Assembly (NCBI RefSeq): GCF_015222005.1
Contig: NZ_JADFFL010000002.1
Coordinates: forward strand, 248,001-312,000
Direction of reading: 5' to 3'
Source: Mucilaginibacter myungsuensis
Lineage (GTDB): Bacteria; Bacteroidota; Bacteroidia; Sphingobacteriales; Sphingobacteriaceae
DNA length: 64,000 nucleotides
Shown here in pieces: positions 8,153 through 17,012 of this stretch. The first letter of the stretch is position 1, and each line of letters begins with the position of its first letter. The position numbers and the translations under genes were made by a program. The notes below the pieces were generated by a model, which searched no databases, had not been told where the DNA came from, and worked only from the letters and a program-made list of their open reading frames with translations.

Positions 8153-10714
8153 ATGAAAAAGATATACACACATTATAAAACACTGCTAATAGTACTGCTA
8201 TCGGCATTCTCTTTAGCCGCCTCGGCCCAAAACCCAACGGTTATCAAGGGCGTGATCACCGATGCCCGGACAAAAGAGACCATGCCATCGGTAACCGTTG
8301 TGTTTAACGGCACCACCAAAGGAACCAGCGCCGATATCCACGGCAATTACACCCTGAGCGCCACCGGCGACTATAAACAGATCAAAGTATCATTCATTGG
8401 CTACAAAGCTGTAGTTCGCGATATTAAACCGGGCGAAACGCAGACCATTAATATTGCCCTGCAAGAAGACCGCCGCGAGTTGAGCGAGGTGATCGTTAAG
8501 TCGGGCAAAAAAGAAAAATACCGTAATAAAGGAAACCCCGCCGTAGAACTGATCCGCCAGGTAATTGCCCATAAGGAGCAGAACCGGATGGAGAACTACG
8601 ACCATGCTGAATATAAACAATACGAGCGCATGTTCTTTTCGCTGAGTAACCTGTCGGATAATTTCAAGAACAAAAAGATGTTCAAGAATTATCAGTTCCT
8701 GTTTCGCGAGCAGGATTCGACAGCGATCGGCGGTAAGAACCTGCTGCCAATATATATGGAAGAAAAGCTTTCGGATAATTATTTCCGCAAGTCGCCCTAC
8801 AGTAAAAAGCAGGTGATCCAGGCCACCAAAAAGGTGAAGTACGACGAGAATTTTGTGGACAATGATGGCTTGGCTACCTACTTTAACCGCATGTATCAGG
8901 ATATCAACATTTATGATAACAACATCACTTTGTTGAATAACCAGATCTTGAGTCCTATTGCTGACGGCGCTCCAACATTTTACAAATTCTTTATTGTCGA
9001 TACCGTAAAAGACGTTACCCCTAATCTGGTGCAGCTGGCCTTTACGCCGCGTAACACTACCGACATGCTTTTTGAGGGCAGCATTTACATCACCCTTGAT
9101 GGCAACTACGCGGTACAGAACGCCGTTTTAGGCACTAACAAGAACATCAATTTGAACTTTGTGCGCCAAATGCACGCCACGCTATCGTTCGAGAAAAATC
9201 CGGATGGCCGCTATCATATGAGCCGTAGCGACCTGAAGATGGACTTTGGCCTGAACAAGAAAAAAGGTGGCGGTATCTTCGGCGAACGTGTAGTAACGCT
9301 GACCGATTACGAGATCAACAAAGAACGCCCGACCGAGATCTTTAAAGGTCCGGAGCAGGTAATAGCCGCTAATGCCGATGGCCAGGATGAATTATTTTGG
9401 ACAGAGAACCGTACCGATAGTTTGGCCGCTTTGCAAGCCAACGTATATAGAGATGTTGATAGCCTGCAACGCATCCCATCATTCAGGCGTACGATGGACC
9501 TGGTGACTCTTGGGGTCGCAGGTTACAAGAACTTTCGCTGGTTTGAGGTTGGCCCGGTGAACACCTTTTATAACTTTAACCCGGTAGAAGGTTTCCGCAT
9601 GCGTTTAGGTGGCCGTACCACGCCTGAGTTGAGCAAGCGTTATTACTTTGAGACATACGGCGCTTATGGTACCCGCGATCAGCGCTGGAAATACTTTGTA
9701 AGTTCTACCTACTCGTTGAACAACAAATCCATCTACTCGTTCCCGCAGAACTATATCCGCGCCAGCTATCAGCACGATACCAAGATCCCGGGTCAGGAGC
9801 TACAATTTGTTCAGGAGGATAACTTTCTGCTATCTTTCAAACGCGGCGATAACGACATGTGGCTGTATAACAACATCTTCAGGTTTGACCACGTGCGCGA
9901 ATTTTCTAACCATTTCTCTTACAGCGTCGGCTTTAAAAAATGGGACCAAAGCGCTGCCGGTGGTCTGTACTTCCGCTCCGGCGTTGGCACAGGCGGTACT
10001 AATGTGAACACCATCCACACTACCGAGATCACTACCGAATTGCGCTACGCACCTAAAGAGAAATTTTATCAGGGTAAGATCTACCGTATCCCTATCCCCG
10101 ATAAATATCCGGTGTATACCCTGCGTTACAACCAGGGCCTGAAAGGCTTTTTAGGTGGCGACTATAACTACAGCAACCTTACAGGTAACATCAGCAAACG
10201 CTTTTACCTATCGCAATTAGGTTTTGCCGATGTAAGTACCGAGGGCGGTTATCTGTTCGGCAAGGTCCCATTCGCGCTGATGGATATCCACCGCGCTAAC
10301 CAAACTTATGCCCTGCAACTACGCTCGTATAACCTGATGAACTTTTTAGAGTTTGTGAGCGATCACTATGCCGCCGTGAACATCGACCAAAATTTTAACG
10401 GGTTCTTTTTTAACAAAGTGCCGTTGCTGCGCGATCTGAAACTGCGTGAGGTAGTATCATTTAAATCACTTTGGGGTGGCGTACGTGCCGAAAACAACCC
10501 GCTGAACGACCGCTCGCTGTTACGTTTCCCGGTTAAAGGCGATGGTACGCCTGTTACTTATACGTTGAATAATGGCCCTTATATGGAAGGCAGCGTAGGT
10601 GTGGGTAACATCTTTAAGCTGTTACGTGTAGATCTGGTGCGCCGCTTTAGCTACCTTGACCATGCCAATGCGCCGCAGTATGGTGTGAGGGCTTTGGTGG
10701 TATTGCAATTTTAA
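8153..10714 (+). CDS. DUF5686 outer-membrane protein with carboxypeptidase-regulatory-like domain
   Basis: 853 residues. A signal peptide ends at ASAQ (~26). Residues 30-115 are a CarboxypepD_reg-like beta-sandwich (IKGVITDARTKETMPSVTV ... DIHGNYTLSA). The remainder is DUF5686, beginning near KYRNKGNPAVELIRQVI and ending in aromatic, alternating beta-strands with a terminal Phe (ALVVLQF), as expected for an outer-membrane barrel. No TonB plug is present. The family is common in Bacteroidota and of unknown function; a role in outer-membrane transport or assembly is plausible. It is the second gene after the promoter at 7762. Confidence 0.88.
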   Translation: MKKIYTHYKTLLIVLLSAFSLAASAQNPTVIKGVITDARTKETMPSVTVVFNGTTKGTSADIHGNYTLSATGDYKQIKVSFIGYKAVVRDIKPGETQTINIALQEDRRELSEVIVKSGKKEKYRNKGNPAVELIRQVIAHKEQNRMENYDHAEYKQYERMFFSLSNLSDNFKNKKMFKNYQFLFREQDSTAIGGKNLLPIYMEEKLSDNYFRKSPYSKKQVIQATKKVKYDENFVDNDGLATYFNRMYQDINIYDNNITLLNNQILSPIADGAPTFYKFFIVDTVKDVTPNLVQLAFTPRNTTDMLFEGSIYITLDGNYAVQNAVLGTNKNINLNFVRQMHATLSFEKNPDGRYHMSRSDLKMDFGLNKKKGGGIFGERVVTLTDYEINKERPTEIFKGPEQVIAANADGQDELFWTENRTDSLAALQANVYRDVDSLQRIPSFRRTMDLVTLGVAGYKNFRWFEVGPVNTFYNFNPVEGFRMRLGGRTTPELSKRYYFETYGAYGTRDQRWKYFVSSTYSLNNKSIYSFPQNYIRASYQHDTKIPGQELQFVQEDNFLLSFKRGDNDMWLYNNIFRFDHVREFSNHFSYSVGFKKWDQSAAGGLYFRSGVGTGGTNVNTIHTTEITTELRYAPKEKFYQGKIYRIPIPDKYPVYTLRYNQGLKGFLGGDYNYSNLTGNISKRFYLSQLGFADVSTEGGYLFGKVPFALMDIHRANQTYALQLRSYNLMNFLEFVSDHYAAVNIDQNFNGFFFNKVPLLRDLKLREVVSFKSLWGGVRAENNPLNDRSLLRFPVKGDGTPVTYTLNNGPYMEGSVGVGNIFKLLRVDLVRRFSYLDHANAPQYGVRALVVLQF

Positions 10715-10717
10715 GTG

Positions 10718-10749
10718 TTGCTAAACCGATCTGCTAATTGTTATATTTG
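10718..10749 (+). promoter_or_regulatory. Promoter of the MarR-family gene
   Basis: TTG at 10718-10720, 21 nt, TATATTTG at 10742-10749. The predicted start of transcription near 10756 leaves an untranslated leader of about 50 nt before the ATG at 10805. Confidence 0.55.
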
Positions 10750-10804
10750 AAACACGGCCTTTGTTAGCTTGTTGATACAAGGGCCTACCAATTATATTTT
10801 GACC

Positions 10805-11278
10805 ATGGGAGCTGCAGAAAAAAATATAGATGCATCAAAAGTTTGTTTTAAGCTGATCTATCTGCTAAAACGCTTGAACGATACCTGGCTAAGCAATAAG
10901 CTTTGCCACGCGCATCATTGCGATTTTAATACATCGCACATGCCCCTGTTCATGAGCATTGGTACCGATGGCATGTCCAACAACCAACTGGCCGCTCAAA
11001 TAAACGTGACCAAGCAAGCCGCCAGCAAAACCATCAAAGAGTTAGAGAAGATCGGTCTGGTACGCTCTGAACGCTCCAGCAGCGATGCCCGTGCCGTGAT
11101 GCTGTACTACACCCCCGCCGGCGAAGAATTCTATTTCCACATTAAAAACCAGGTGATAGAGCAGGAAGAGCGCTACAAGAAACTGGTCGGCCAAAAAAAT
11201 TACGATACCGCCATGGAAGTATTGCAAAAGATGATCGCTTACCACGAGGAGCAAAACGGTAAACTGACGGTGGTATAA
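10805..11278 (+). CDS. MarR family transcriptional regulator
   Basis: 157 residues from the ATG at 10805; an upstream TTG in the same frame at 10769 would add 12 residues but lies close to the predicted transcription start. The middle is a winged helix: MSNNQLAAQINVTKQAASKT is helix 2 and the recognition helix, and LVRSERSSSDARAVMLYYT is the wing with the usual Asp-Arg pair. MarR proteins bind as dimers and often respond to small aromatic ligands or oxidants. No target is evident; the neighbouring genes converge on it. Confidence 0.88.
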   Translation: MGAAEKNIDASKVCFKLIYLLKRLNDTWLSNKLCHAHHCDFNTSHMPLFMSIGTDGMSNNQLAAQINVTKQAASKTIKELEKIGLVRSERSSSDARAVMLYYTPAGEEFYFHIKNQVIEQEERYKKLVGQKNYDTAMEVLQKMIAYHEEQNGKLTVV

Positions 11279-11308
11279 CTCCTTATCGTTTATCCACACG
11301 GACTATCC

Positions 11309-11767
11309 TCACTGTCGAAGCTTTTTATGCAGGATGACCTGCCCGTCTTTTACACCAGCTTCTACAAAGCCGAATTTCTGTGCAAAGGCCAATGCTTTAA
11401 CGTTACCCGTTTCCGTTTTGGCTACAAGACTCGCTACACGCAATTCCTTAACCGCTATTTCGGACAACATGCCAAAGGCGGATGCCATGATACCGCGTCC
11501 CCAATATTCCGGCTTTAATGATCCTCCTATTTCTACCGACTTAGTTTCGGTATCCCAATGATGAAGCGCGCAATCACCAATAATATCATCTGGCCGTTCG
11601 ATGGTTCGGATAGTAAATATCCGCTCGCATAGCGACATTATTCTTCGGGTAAATACTTCGGGGCTTTCGTTAGTATCGGGTTCACCATCAGTCGGGAAAT
11701 AAAGTCCGAAGAAAGCGTCGGCATCCGATAAAGTAAGTGGCTGTAAAATGATATTAGTACCGGCCAC
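11309..11767 (-). CDS. GNAT family N-acetyltransferase
   Basis: 152 residues of the RimJ/RimL-like GNAT group. The acetyl-CoA loop is recognisable around LKPEYWGRGIMASAFGML (83-100), followed by VASLVAKTETGNVKALAFAQKFGF, the typical alpha4/beta6 end. Such enzymes transfer acetyl groups from acetyl-CoA to amino groups of proteins or small molecules; the acceptor is unknown. Its start lies 1 nt from the stop of the upstream NTF2-like gene, so both are on one transcript. Confidence 0.85.
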   Translation of the reverse strand: MAGTNIILQPLTLSDADAFFGLYFPTDGEPDTNESPEVFTRRIMSLCERIFTIRTIERPDDIIGDCALHHWDTETKSVEIGGSLKPEYWGRGIMASAFGMLSEIAVKELRVASLVAKTETGNVKALAFAQKFGFVEAGVKDGQVILHKKLRQ

Positions 11768-11768
11768 T

Positions 11769-12113
11769 TTATTTTATCTCTACAACAAACGCCCTTAAGC
11801 CAGCTAATTTGCCTTCGCGAAAATGCCAAACATCGCAATACTCGTAGTTGGTCATCTTTCCGCTTTTATCCTTCAGGCTTATCTTGCCTATAGCGGTAAC
11901 AAATTCGCCTTCGGCTATCAGATCTTTTACATCAAACTGTGGGGGTTCAACGTAGGTCTCTTTCATGTATTCCCGCACGGCTTGTTTACCGCTTAGTATC
12001 TGATCGCCGATAAAATTCCATTCCGTATCATCGGTGCAGTAAGCCAGGAAACTTTCGTGATCGCCTTGTAATACAAATTCGTTGGCGGTAGTGAGTATCG
12101 TTTTATTGTCCAT
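11769..12113 (-). CDS. NTF2-like/SnoaL-like protein
   Basis: 114 residues forming one cone-shaped NTF2-like fold: helix NEFVLQGDHESFLAYCTDDT, then WNFIGDQILSGKQAVREYM, and beta-strands FDVKDLIAEGEFVTAIGKIS and WHFREGKLAGLRAFV. The family includes isomerases, cyclases and ligand carriers, and catalytic residues vary, so the role is open. Directly upstream of and coupled to the GNAT gene. Confidence 0.8.
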   Translation of the reverse strand: MDNKTILTTANEFVLQGDHESFLAYCTDDTEWNFIGDQILSGKQAVREYMKETYVEPPQFDVKDLIAEGEFVTAIGKISLKDKSGKMTNYEYCDVWHFREGKLAGLRAFVVEIK

Positions 12114-12191
12114 ATTGCAATAAAGCTAATTGATCGCGAAATAGTTTAGCTCCCTGATCATGTACTACAGATCTTACTTAGGGATGATCAA

Positions 12192-13937
12192 TCAGGCCGC
12201 GGGCAACCTGAAATAAAAACGGCTACCCTCACCAAGCGCGCTTTCCAAACCGATACTACCTTGCTGGGCCTCGATAAAGTCCTTAGAAATAGCTAAGCCC
12301 AAGCCCGACCCCGACTTGTTCTGCCCATCGGTCGGCACCTGAAAATAGCGGTCAAATAATCGCTTTTGATACTGTTCTTCTATCCCTTTGCCATGATCAC
12401 GGACCGAAAACTCTACCATTTCTCCTGCCTTTTTAAGGTTGATGATCACCTTCGACTTTTCGGAACTATAACGCAAAGCGTTTGATAAAAAATTGACCAG
12501 CACCCAGGCGGTCTTTTCCACATCTACGGTCACGTTAGGCAGGTTAGCATCCTGTACCAGCTCCAATGTCACCTGTTTCTGCTCTGCCTGAAATTTGACG
12601 GCTTGCAAAGCATAGTTAACGATCAGTTGCGGGTCCGACGGTACAAAGTTCAGTTGGATATTACCCGTTTCTACCTGGGCCAGATCCAGCAATTCGCCGG
12701 TGATCTTTAGCAAGCGGTCGCTGTCGTCTTTAATATGTTCCAGCAGTTGTTGCTGTTCGGCGTTCATGCTGCCCACGCGTGTGTCCTGCATCAATTTCAG
12801 GCTCATTTTAATGGATGAGATGGGCGTTTTCAATTCGTGCGATATCGTGGCTATAAAGTTGGTCTTGGCCTCGTCCAGCTCCTTAAATTCGGTGATGTTG
12901 CGCAGCATATAAACTTTACCCGCAGAGTTTTTGGCCAACCGTAGCGGACCTTTATTGGCCGTCAAGTTAGGTACGGTTATCTCCCGTGTCTCTAACTGGA
13001 AATGGGAGTCCTTGCCATCCACCACGATCTTGAATGGCCGGCCGGGTTTGCCTTCTTCTATAATAGATCTTAGCAGATCGTTCCCCTTAGCCAGATCGGC
13101 TATCGAGCGGCCGTCCATATTATCGCCGGTCAGGTTCAGTATATTTTTGGCCGCGCTGTTAATAAAGAGCACCTCCTGGTTTTCGCTCACACCAATAATA
13201 GCGTCGCGCATTTGTTCTATGATGGTCTCGATGCGTTGTTTATCGCTCATGATCTGCGATACATTGCTGTTCTCCCAATCGTCCAACCGCTCGGCCATGT
13301 CATTAAAGGCATTGGCCACTTCGGCAAACTCATCGTTCTTTTTAAAGTGGATGCGCTGCTTATAATTTTTATCGCCGATGGCGCGGATACCCATCAGCAA
13401 AGTATGCAACGGGTTGATGATAAAGCCCGGAAAATTAACCGCGAAGGTGAACAACAACATAAATGTACATGCCGCCGCCGTCCCCAAAAATATCGCCGAA
13501 TCATCTACCGACTTGCGGGTCTGCTCGTTCTTACGAACGATCGCCTGCATATTCACGGTTTCGATATTTGCCAGTTGACGACGTATCATACGCTCGGTTC
13601 TCTCCAATTCAGCAGCCGATGTTTTGCTTTTCAGATCATTAAACGCAGCACGTAAGCCGGCTACGGCTTGCCTTTCGCCGCGCTCGGTAATATTGTGTTC
13701 CTCTTTCTGTAATTCGCGGTCGAAATTCTGGGTTAGTTCTGTACTCAAAGGCAGGCTATGCTCGTCCAGGATCCGGCGCATCTCGCGGCAATAGTTCAGC
13801 GTTTCATAATTGTCCTTTAGGATAAATTTGGCGTTGTTGGATATGCGGTTAATGTAGTAAAGGGATACCACACCGAACACCATCACCACCAAAAACAAGA
13901 ACCCGAAGCCGAGCCGTAGTTTATTTTTTACTTTCAT
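12192..13937 (-). CDS. Membrane sensor histidine kinase of the kdp locus
   Basis: 581 residues. Transmembrane segments at about 9-29 and 152-175 enclose a helical periplasmic part; HAMP follows (175-230), then PAS (232-345, EQMRDAIIGVSENQEVLFIN), HisKA with phospho-accepting H367 in FIATISHELKTP, and HATPase_c with N-box FLSNALRYS, DHGKGI and GSGLGLAI. Its start overlaps the stop of the KdpD sensor gene by 4 nt (ATGA), so it supplies the kinase missing from that protein. The likely partner is the response regulator at 21174-22505, at the other end of the locus (inference). Confidence 0.92.
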   Translation of the reverse strand: MKVKNKLRLGFGFLFLVVMVFGVVSLYYINRISNNAKFILKDNYETLNYCREMRRILDEHSLPLSTELTQNFDRELQKEEHNITERGERQAVAGLRAAFNDLKSKTSAAELERTERMIRRQLANIETVNMQAIVRKNEQTRKSVDDSAIFLGTAAACTFMLLFTFAVNFPGFIINPLHTLLMGIRAIGDKNYKQRIHFKKNDEFAEVANAFNDMAERLDDWENSNVSQIMSDKQRIETIIEQMRDAIIGVSENQEVLFINSAAKNILNLTGDNMDGRSIADLAKGNDLLRSIIEEGKPGRPFKIVVDGKDSHFQLETREITVPNLTANKGPLRLAKNSAGKVYMLRNITEFKELDEAKTNFIATISHELKTPISSIKMSLKLMQDTRVGSMNAEQQQLLEHIKDDSDRLLKITGELLDLAQVETGNIQLNFVPSDPQLIVNYALQAVKFQAEQKQVTLELVQDANLPNVTVDVEKTAWVLVNFLSNALRYSSEKSKVIINLKKAGEMVEFSVRDHGKGIEEQYQKRLFDRYFQVPTDGQNKSGSGLGLAISKDFIEAQQGSIGLESALGEGSRFYFRLPAA

Positions 13938-15049
13938 GATAGGATCACTAAGTCTGTTTCTTTTGCCGCGATATTTTTGAGCAGCTGATTAAATATGGCC
14001 GTCCGCAAGATCACCTGGAATAGGCTCAGGTGCGGCTTGCCAATGCAAATGGTGGTTATCTCGCGTTCGTCGGCTATTTGCATGATCGTTAGGGCGATCT
14101 GGTCGCTTTTGATCTTGATCACCTCGGCACCCAATTCGGTAGCCAATTTAAAGTTATTAATTAAATGCCGCTGCTTATCCAGTTTTATACGCTCCATACT
14201 CTCGCCGCTACTTTGCACGTACAAAACTACCCATGGCGAGCGATAGTACGATGCCAATCGCGCCGTTTTACGTATCACCACCTTAGCTGTTTCGGCATTG
14301 GATGATATGCAGGCCAAAAACCTTTCAGGCCGCAGCTTAATTTGCTTCGGAACTTCTACATCTATCTTTCGCTCCAGGTGATGGGCAACCTCTTTCAGCG
14401 CGATCTCCCGCAGCTGCAATATCTTATCGTTACGGAAAAAATTTTGCAGCGCCCTTTCGATCTCGCTTTTATCATAGATCTTGCCATGTTTCAGGCGATC
14501 GATCAGTTCATCGGCCGTAAGATCTATGTTCACTACCTCATCAGCCATCTCTAAGATCTTATCGGGAATCCGTTCGGTGATGGCAATGCCGGTTATCTCT
14601 TCTATTTCCTCGTTCAGGCTCTCCAAATGCTGGATATTGACCGCCGTGATCACGCTGATCCCCGCCTCTAAAATATCGGCCACATCCTGCCAGCGTTTGC
14701 TGTTCTTACTGCCTTCGATATTGGTGTGAGCCAGTTCATCCACTACAACAACTTCGGGGTGGCGGTTAAGGACGGATTGCAGATCCATCTCATCCAATTC
14801 CTTACCCTTATAAAATATCTTACGGCGGGGGATAACAGGCAAACCTCCCAACAAAGCATGCGTCTCTGCCCGCATGTGCGTCTCAATATAGCCGATCTGG
14901 ATATTGATGCCGCTCTTGAGTAAGGCATGCGCCTCCTGCAGCATACGGTAGGTCTTACCCACACCGGCGCTCATGCCGATGTAAACCTTCAGCTTGCCAC
15001 GCCTGGACTTTTTAACCAGTTCGATAAAGTCTTTTACCGTGTTATCCAT
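13934..15049 (-). CDS. kdpD: KdpD-type sensor, N-terminal half only (KdpD plus USP domains)
   Basis: 371 residues against about 890 in Escherichia coli KdpD. Residues 16-230 are the KdpD domain with a Walker A-like GMSAGVGKT (25-33) and Walker B-like VVVVDELAHTN. Residues 245-371 are a universal-stress-protein-like domain (FLACISSNAETAKVVIRKTA ... IGKPHLSLFQVIL). The four-helix membrane part and the kinase are absent; the stop is genuine because the next gene, a histidine kinase, overlaps it by 4 nt. This split form is known in Bacteroidota and presumably gives a cytoplasmic K+/stress signal to the adjacent kinase. Confidence 0.93.
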   Translation of the reverse strand: MDNTVKDFIELVKKSRRGKLKVYIGMSAGVGKTYRMLQEAHALLKSGINIQIGYIETHMRAETHALLGGLPVIPRRKIFYKGKELDEMDLQSVLNRHPEVVVVDELAHTNIEGSKNSKRWQDVADILEAGISVITAVNIQHLESLNEEIEEITGIAITERIPDKILEMADEVVNIDLTADELIDRLKHGKIYDKSEIERALQNFFRNDKILQLREIALKEVAHHLERKIDVEVPKQIKLRPERFLACISSNAETAKVVIRKTARLASYYRSPWVVLYVQSSGESMERIKLDKQRHLINNFKLATELGAEVIKIKSDQIALTIMQIADEREITTICIGKPHLSLFQVILRTAIFNQLLKNIAAKETDLVILS

Positions 15050-15058
15050 AACTAAGAT

Positions 15059-15162
15059 ATAACCACAAAGGGCACAAAGTTTTTCACAAAGAACACAAAG
15101 GCATTACGCAGAACTTTGTGTCCTTCGTGGTTTTTTCTCTTTGTGACCTTTGTGGTTAATTA
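15059..15162. repeat. Palindromic repeat with ACAAAG/CTTTGTG motifs
   Basis: ATAACCACAAAGG at 15059-15071 is mirrored by CCTTTGTGGTTAAT at 15147-15160, and the inner arms also match (CACAAAG/CTTTGTG repeated). It nearly fills the gap between the porin gene and the kdpD sensor gene. Similar CACAAAG/CTTTGTG palindromes are scattered in many Bacteroidota genomes. It could fold in the mRNA and alter expression of the sensor genes. Confidence 0.65.
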
Positions 15163-15173
15163 ACTCCAATAAT

Positions 15174-16253
15174 TTAAAAAGACACCGCGAAACTCGCCGT
15201 CACCAGCGGGCTTGTGTTCGTCATCCCCTGTTGTTTAACAAAAATCTTGTCTTTACTATCGTAAAACTTACCCTCTAAGCGGATCACCGCATTGCTTACA
15301 GGCGCGTAGTCCACATTTAACGAGTAACCCTTGGTGCGGAAACCATTAGATGTCCCGGAGGCTATAATCATTCCGTTCCTGTCTTCGTAATATTCAAATC
15401 GTCCGGCTAAAGCCCACTGATCTGCTACCTGATAGCGAGCTATCGCTACCGGAGATATCACATGGTTAACATCATTACTACCTTTCGCTTTTTGCTGCGT
15501 ACCGTAATCGAGACCTGCGGTAAAACCTAATTTGCTGCTTAGCTGAAAAATGCTGTAAAAGTTATGATAAAACCGGCGCACCCTCACCGAGTCGGCACCC
15601 TCGGTGCCCAAGTAGTTGCTGTAGTTAAGGGTGATCTTATCGGTAGCTTTGTAATAGACCTGTACGCCACCTGCCGGTGCACTGTTACCGTCCTGCCGGT
15701 TGATGCGCTGCCAGCCGTTCAGGTACAGACCGCTCAAGGTCAGTTTGCCATCATTGGTGATGTAGGTCAGCTTGGCACCCGACTCATAGTACGGCGTATT
15801 GTCGGATGCGATGTTTCGGGTAAGCACCCAGCAATCTTTAGAGATGGCGCTCTCGAAACCAATATGCGATGCAAAGATACCCGCGTCCAGCCATAGGTTG
15901 GCCGTTTTGGATAGCTTGATACCGGCGTTGGCTTCAAATACATTTTTAAGTACACCTTGCTCGGCAGCCAGGTTAGCGTTCGCGTAAGTACCCGCCATAA
16001 CGGCCAGGTTACCACGGATCTTACCGTCATCGTAATTAGCTTTCAAGAAACCCAAATTAAGGTTAACCTCGTTATGGCGGTTGTGCGAATAAACAAAACC
16101 CGGACGGTTATTATTGGCTGGTCGGTTAAGGTCGAACCCGTAATAGATCTCGGCATAGCCGGTGATCTTTAAAGGCGACCCTTTCTTTTCTTGTGCAGTT
16201 ACGGTGCAGGCTGCTAAAGCCAGTATGGTTGTTATGGTCAGTGTTTTTTTCAT
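15174..16253 (-). CDS. Outer-membrane porin encoded within the kdp locus
   Basis: 359 residues: signal peptide to ACTVTAQ (~20), then alternating amphipathic strands through to a terminal Phe (VTASFAVSF), the mark of a beta-barrel. Blocks such as LKITGYAEIYYGFDLNRP, NRHNEVNLNLGFLKANYDDG and KLTYITNDGKLTLSGLYLNGWQ are those of the Bacteroidota 'porin / putative beta-barrel porin-2' group. Lying between kdpC and the kdp sensors in the same direction, it may let K+ cross the outer membrane during K+ starvation (inference). Confidence 0.85.
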   Translation of the reverse strand: MKKTLTITTILALAACTVTAQEKKGSPLKITGYAEIYYGFDLNRPANNNRPGFVYSHNRHNEVNLNLGFLKANYDDGKIRGNLAVMAGTYANANLAAEQGVLKNVFEANAGIKLSKTANLWLDAGIFASHIGFESAISKDCWVLTRNIASDNTPYYESGAKLTYITNDGKLTLSGLYLNGWQRINRQDGNSAPAGGVQVYYKATDKITLNYSNYLGTEGADSVRVRRFYHNFYSIFQLSSKLGFTAGLDYGTQQKAKGSNDVNHVISPVAIARYQVADQWALAGRFEYYEDRNGMIIASGTSNGFRTKGYSLNVDYAPVSNAVIRLEGKFYDSKDKIFVKQQGMTNTSPLVTASFAVSF

Positions 16254-16278
16254 GGTGGTATATTAAATATCAGGTCAG

Positions 16279-16431
16279 TAAAATGTCCCATCGGGACAAT
16301 ATGTTGGTAGCAGTGTCTCGTCGAAGCCACTCGTGCCGTCAGGTACGGTACCTAAGTTGTGTACCTGACGGCACGCTATCATAATGGGCTATCCGTATGC
16401 TACCAACATATTGCTCCTACGGAGCAAGGGA
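16279..16431. repeat. Nested palindromic repeat between kdpC and the porin gene
   Basis: Three arms are nested: CAATATGTTGGTAGCA (16297-16312) with TGCTACCAACATATTG (16398-16413); CGTGCCGTCAGGTAC (16332-16346) with GTACCTGACGGCACG (16361-16375); plus flanking hairpins GTCCCATCGGGAC (16284-16296) and TTGCTCCTACGGAGCAA (16411-16427). It almost fills the gap. It would form a strong structure in the kdp mRNA. Confidence 0.75.
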
Positions 16432-16437
16432 AGTTTA

Positions 16438-17001
16438 TCATTTCAATTCATCCAGCGCAACATTCAGTTTCAGCACGTTCACTTTTGCCGGGCCGAATAA
16501 GCCCAACAATGGTTTTTCTGTATGTGATGTCACCAACTCCACTACCTTCTGCTCGTCTAACTTGCGAATATCAGCTACGCGTTTGATCTGGATCTTGGCA
16601 GCCTCGGGCGAGATGTCCGGATCCAGGCCACTGCCCGATGCGGTCACCATTTCGGCTGGGATATCGGCACGTTTTAGGTATGGGTGATATTTCAGCAGGG
16701 TATCTATCCTGTCGCTTACCTGTTGCAGATAGTCGGGGTTTGAGGGGCCTTTGTTTGAACCGGCCGAACCGGCCGCGTTATAACCCACAGCCGATGGCCT
16801 GCCCCAAAAGTATTGGGGCTTGGTAAAACTCTGGCCGATGTTGGCGTAACCAACTACTTTGCCGTTCGCTATAATGGTTTCGCCGTCGCCTTTTCCTTTA
16901 GATAGTTTGCCTATCCCCGCAACAAGCAGCGGATAAACGACGCATAACAACACTGTAAGTGTTAAGGTAATGCGGATGGCTTTTAAAATATTAGAATTCA
17001 T
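16438..17001 (-). CDS. kdpC: Potassium-transporting ATPase subunit C
   Basis: 187 residues, the usual KdpC length. One N-terminal transmembrane helix (IRITLTLTVLLCVVYPLLVAGIG) anchors a periplasmic domain containing GQSFTKPQYFWGRPSA, TASGSGLDPDISPEAA and KPLLGLFGPAKVNVLKLN, all KdpC signatures. It stabilises the KdpFABC complex and aids nucleotide binding by KdpB. It follows kdpB after 11 nt. Confidence 0.97.
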   Translation of the reverse strand: MNSNILKAIRITLTLTVLLCVVYPLLVAGIGKLSKGKGDGETIIANGKVVGYANIGQSFTKPQYFWGRPSAVGYNAAGSAGSNKGPSNPDYLQQVSDRIDTLLKYHPYLKRADIPAEMVTASGSGLDPDISPEAAKIQIKRVADIRKLDEQKVVELVTSHTEKPLLGLFGPAKVNVLKLNVALDELK

Positions 17002-17012
17002 GATGATGATAA

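Noticed and set aside
13934..15049. Truncated kdpD as a frameshift or pseudogene
   Set aside because: The stop overlaps the next start by 4 nt and the kinase gene has its own membrane helices, so this is a stable split form, not damage.
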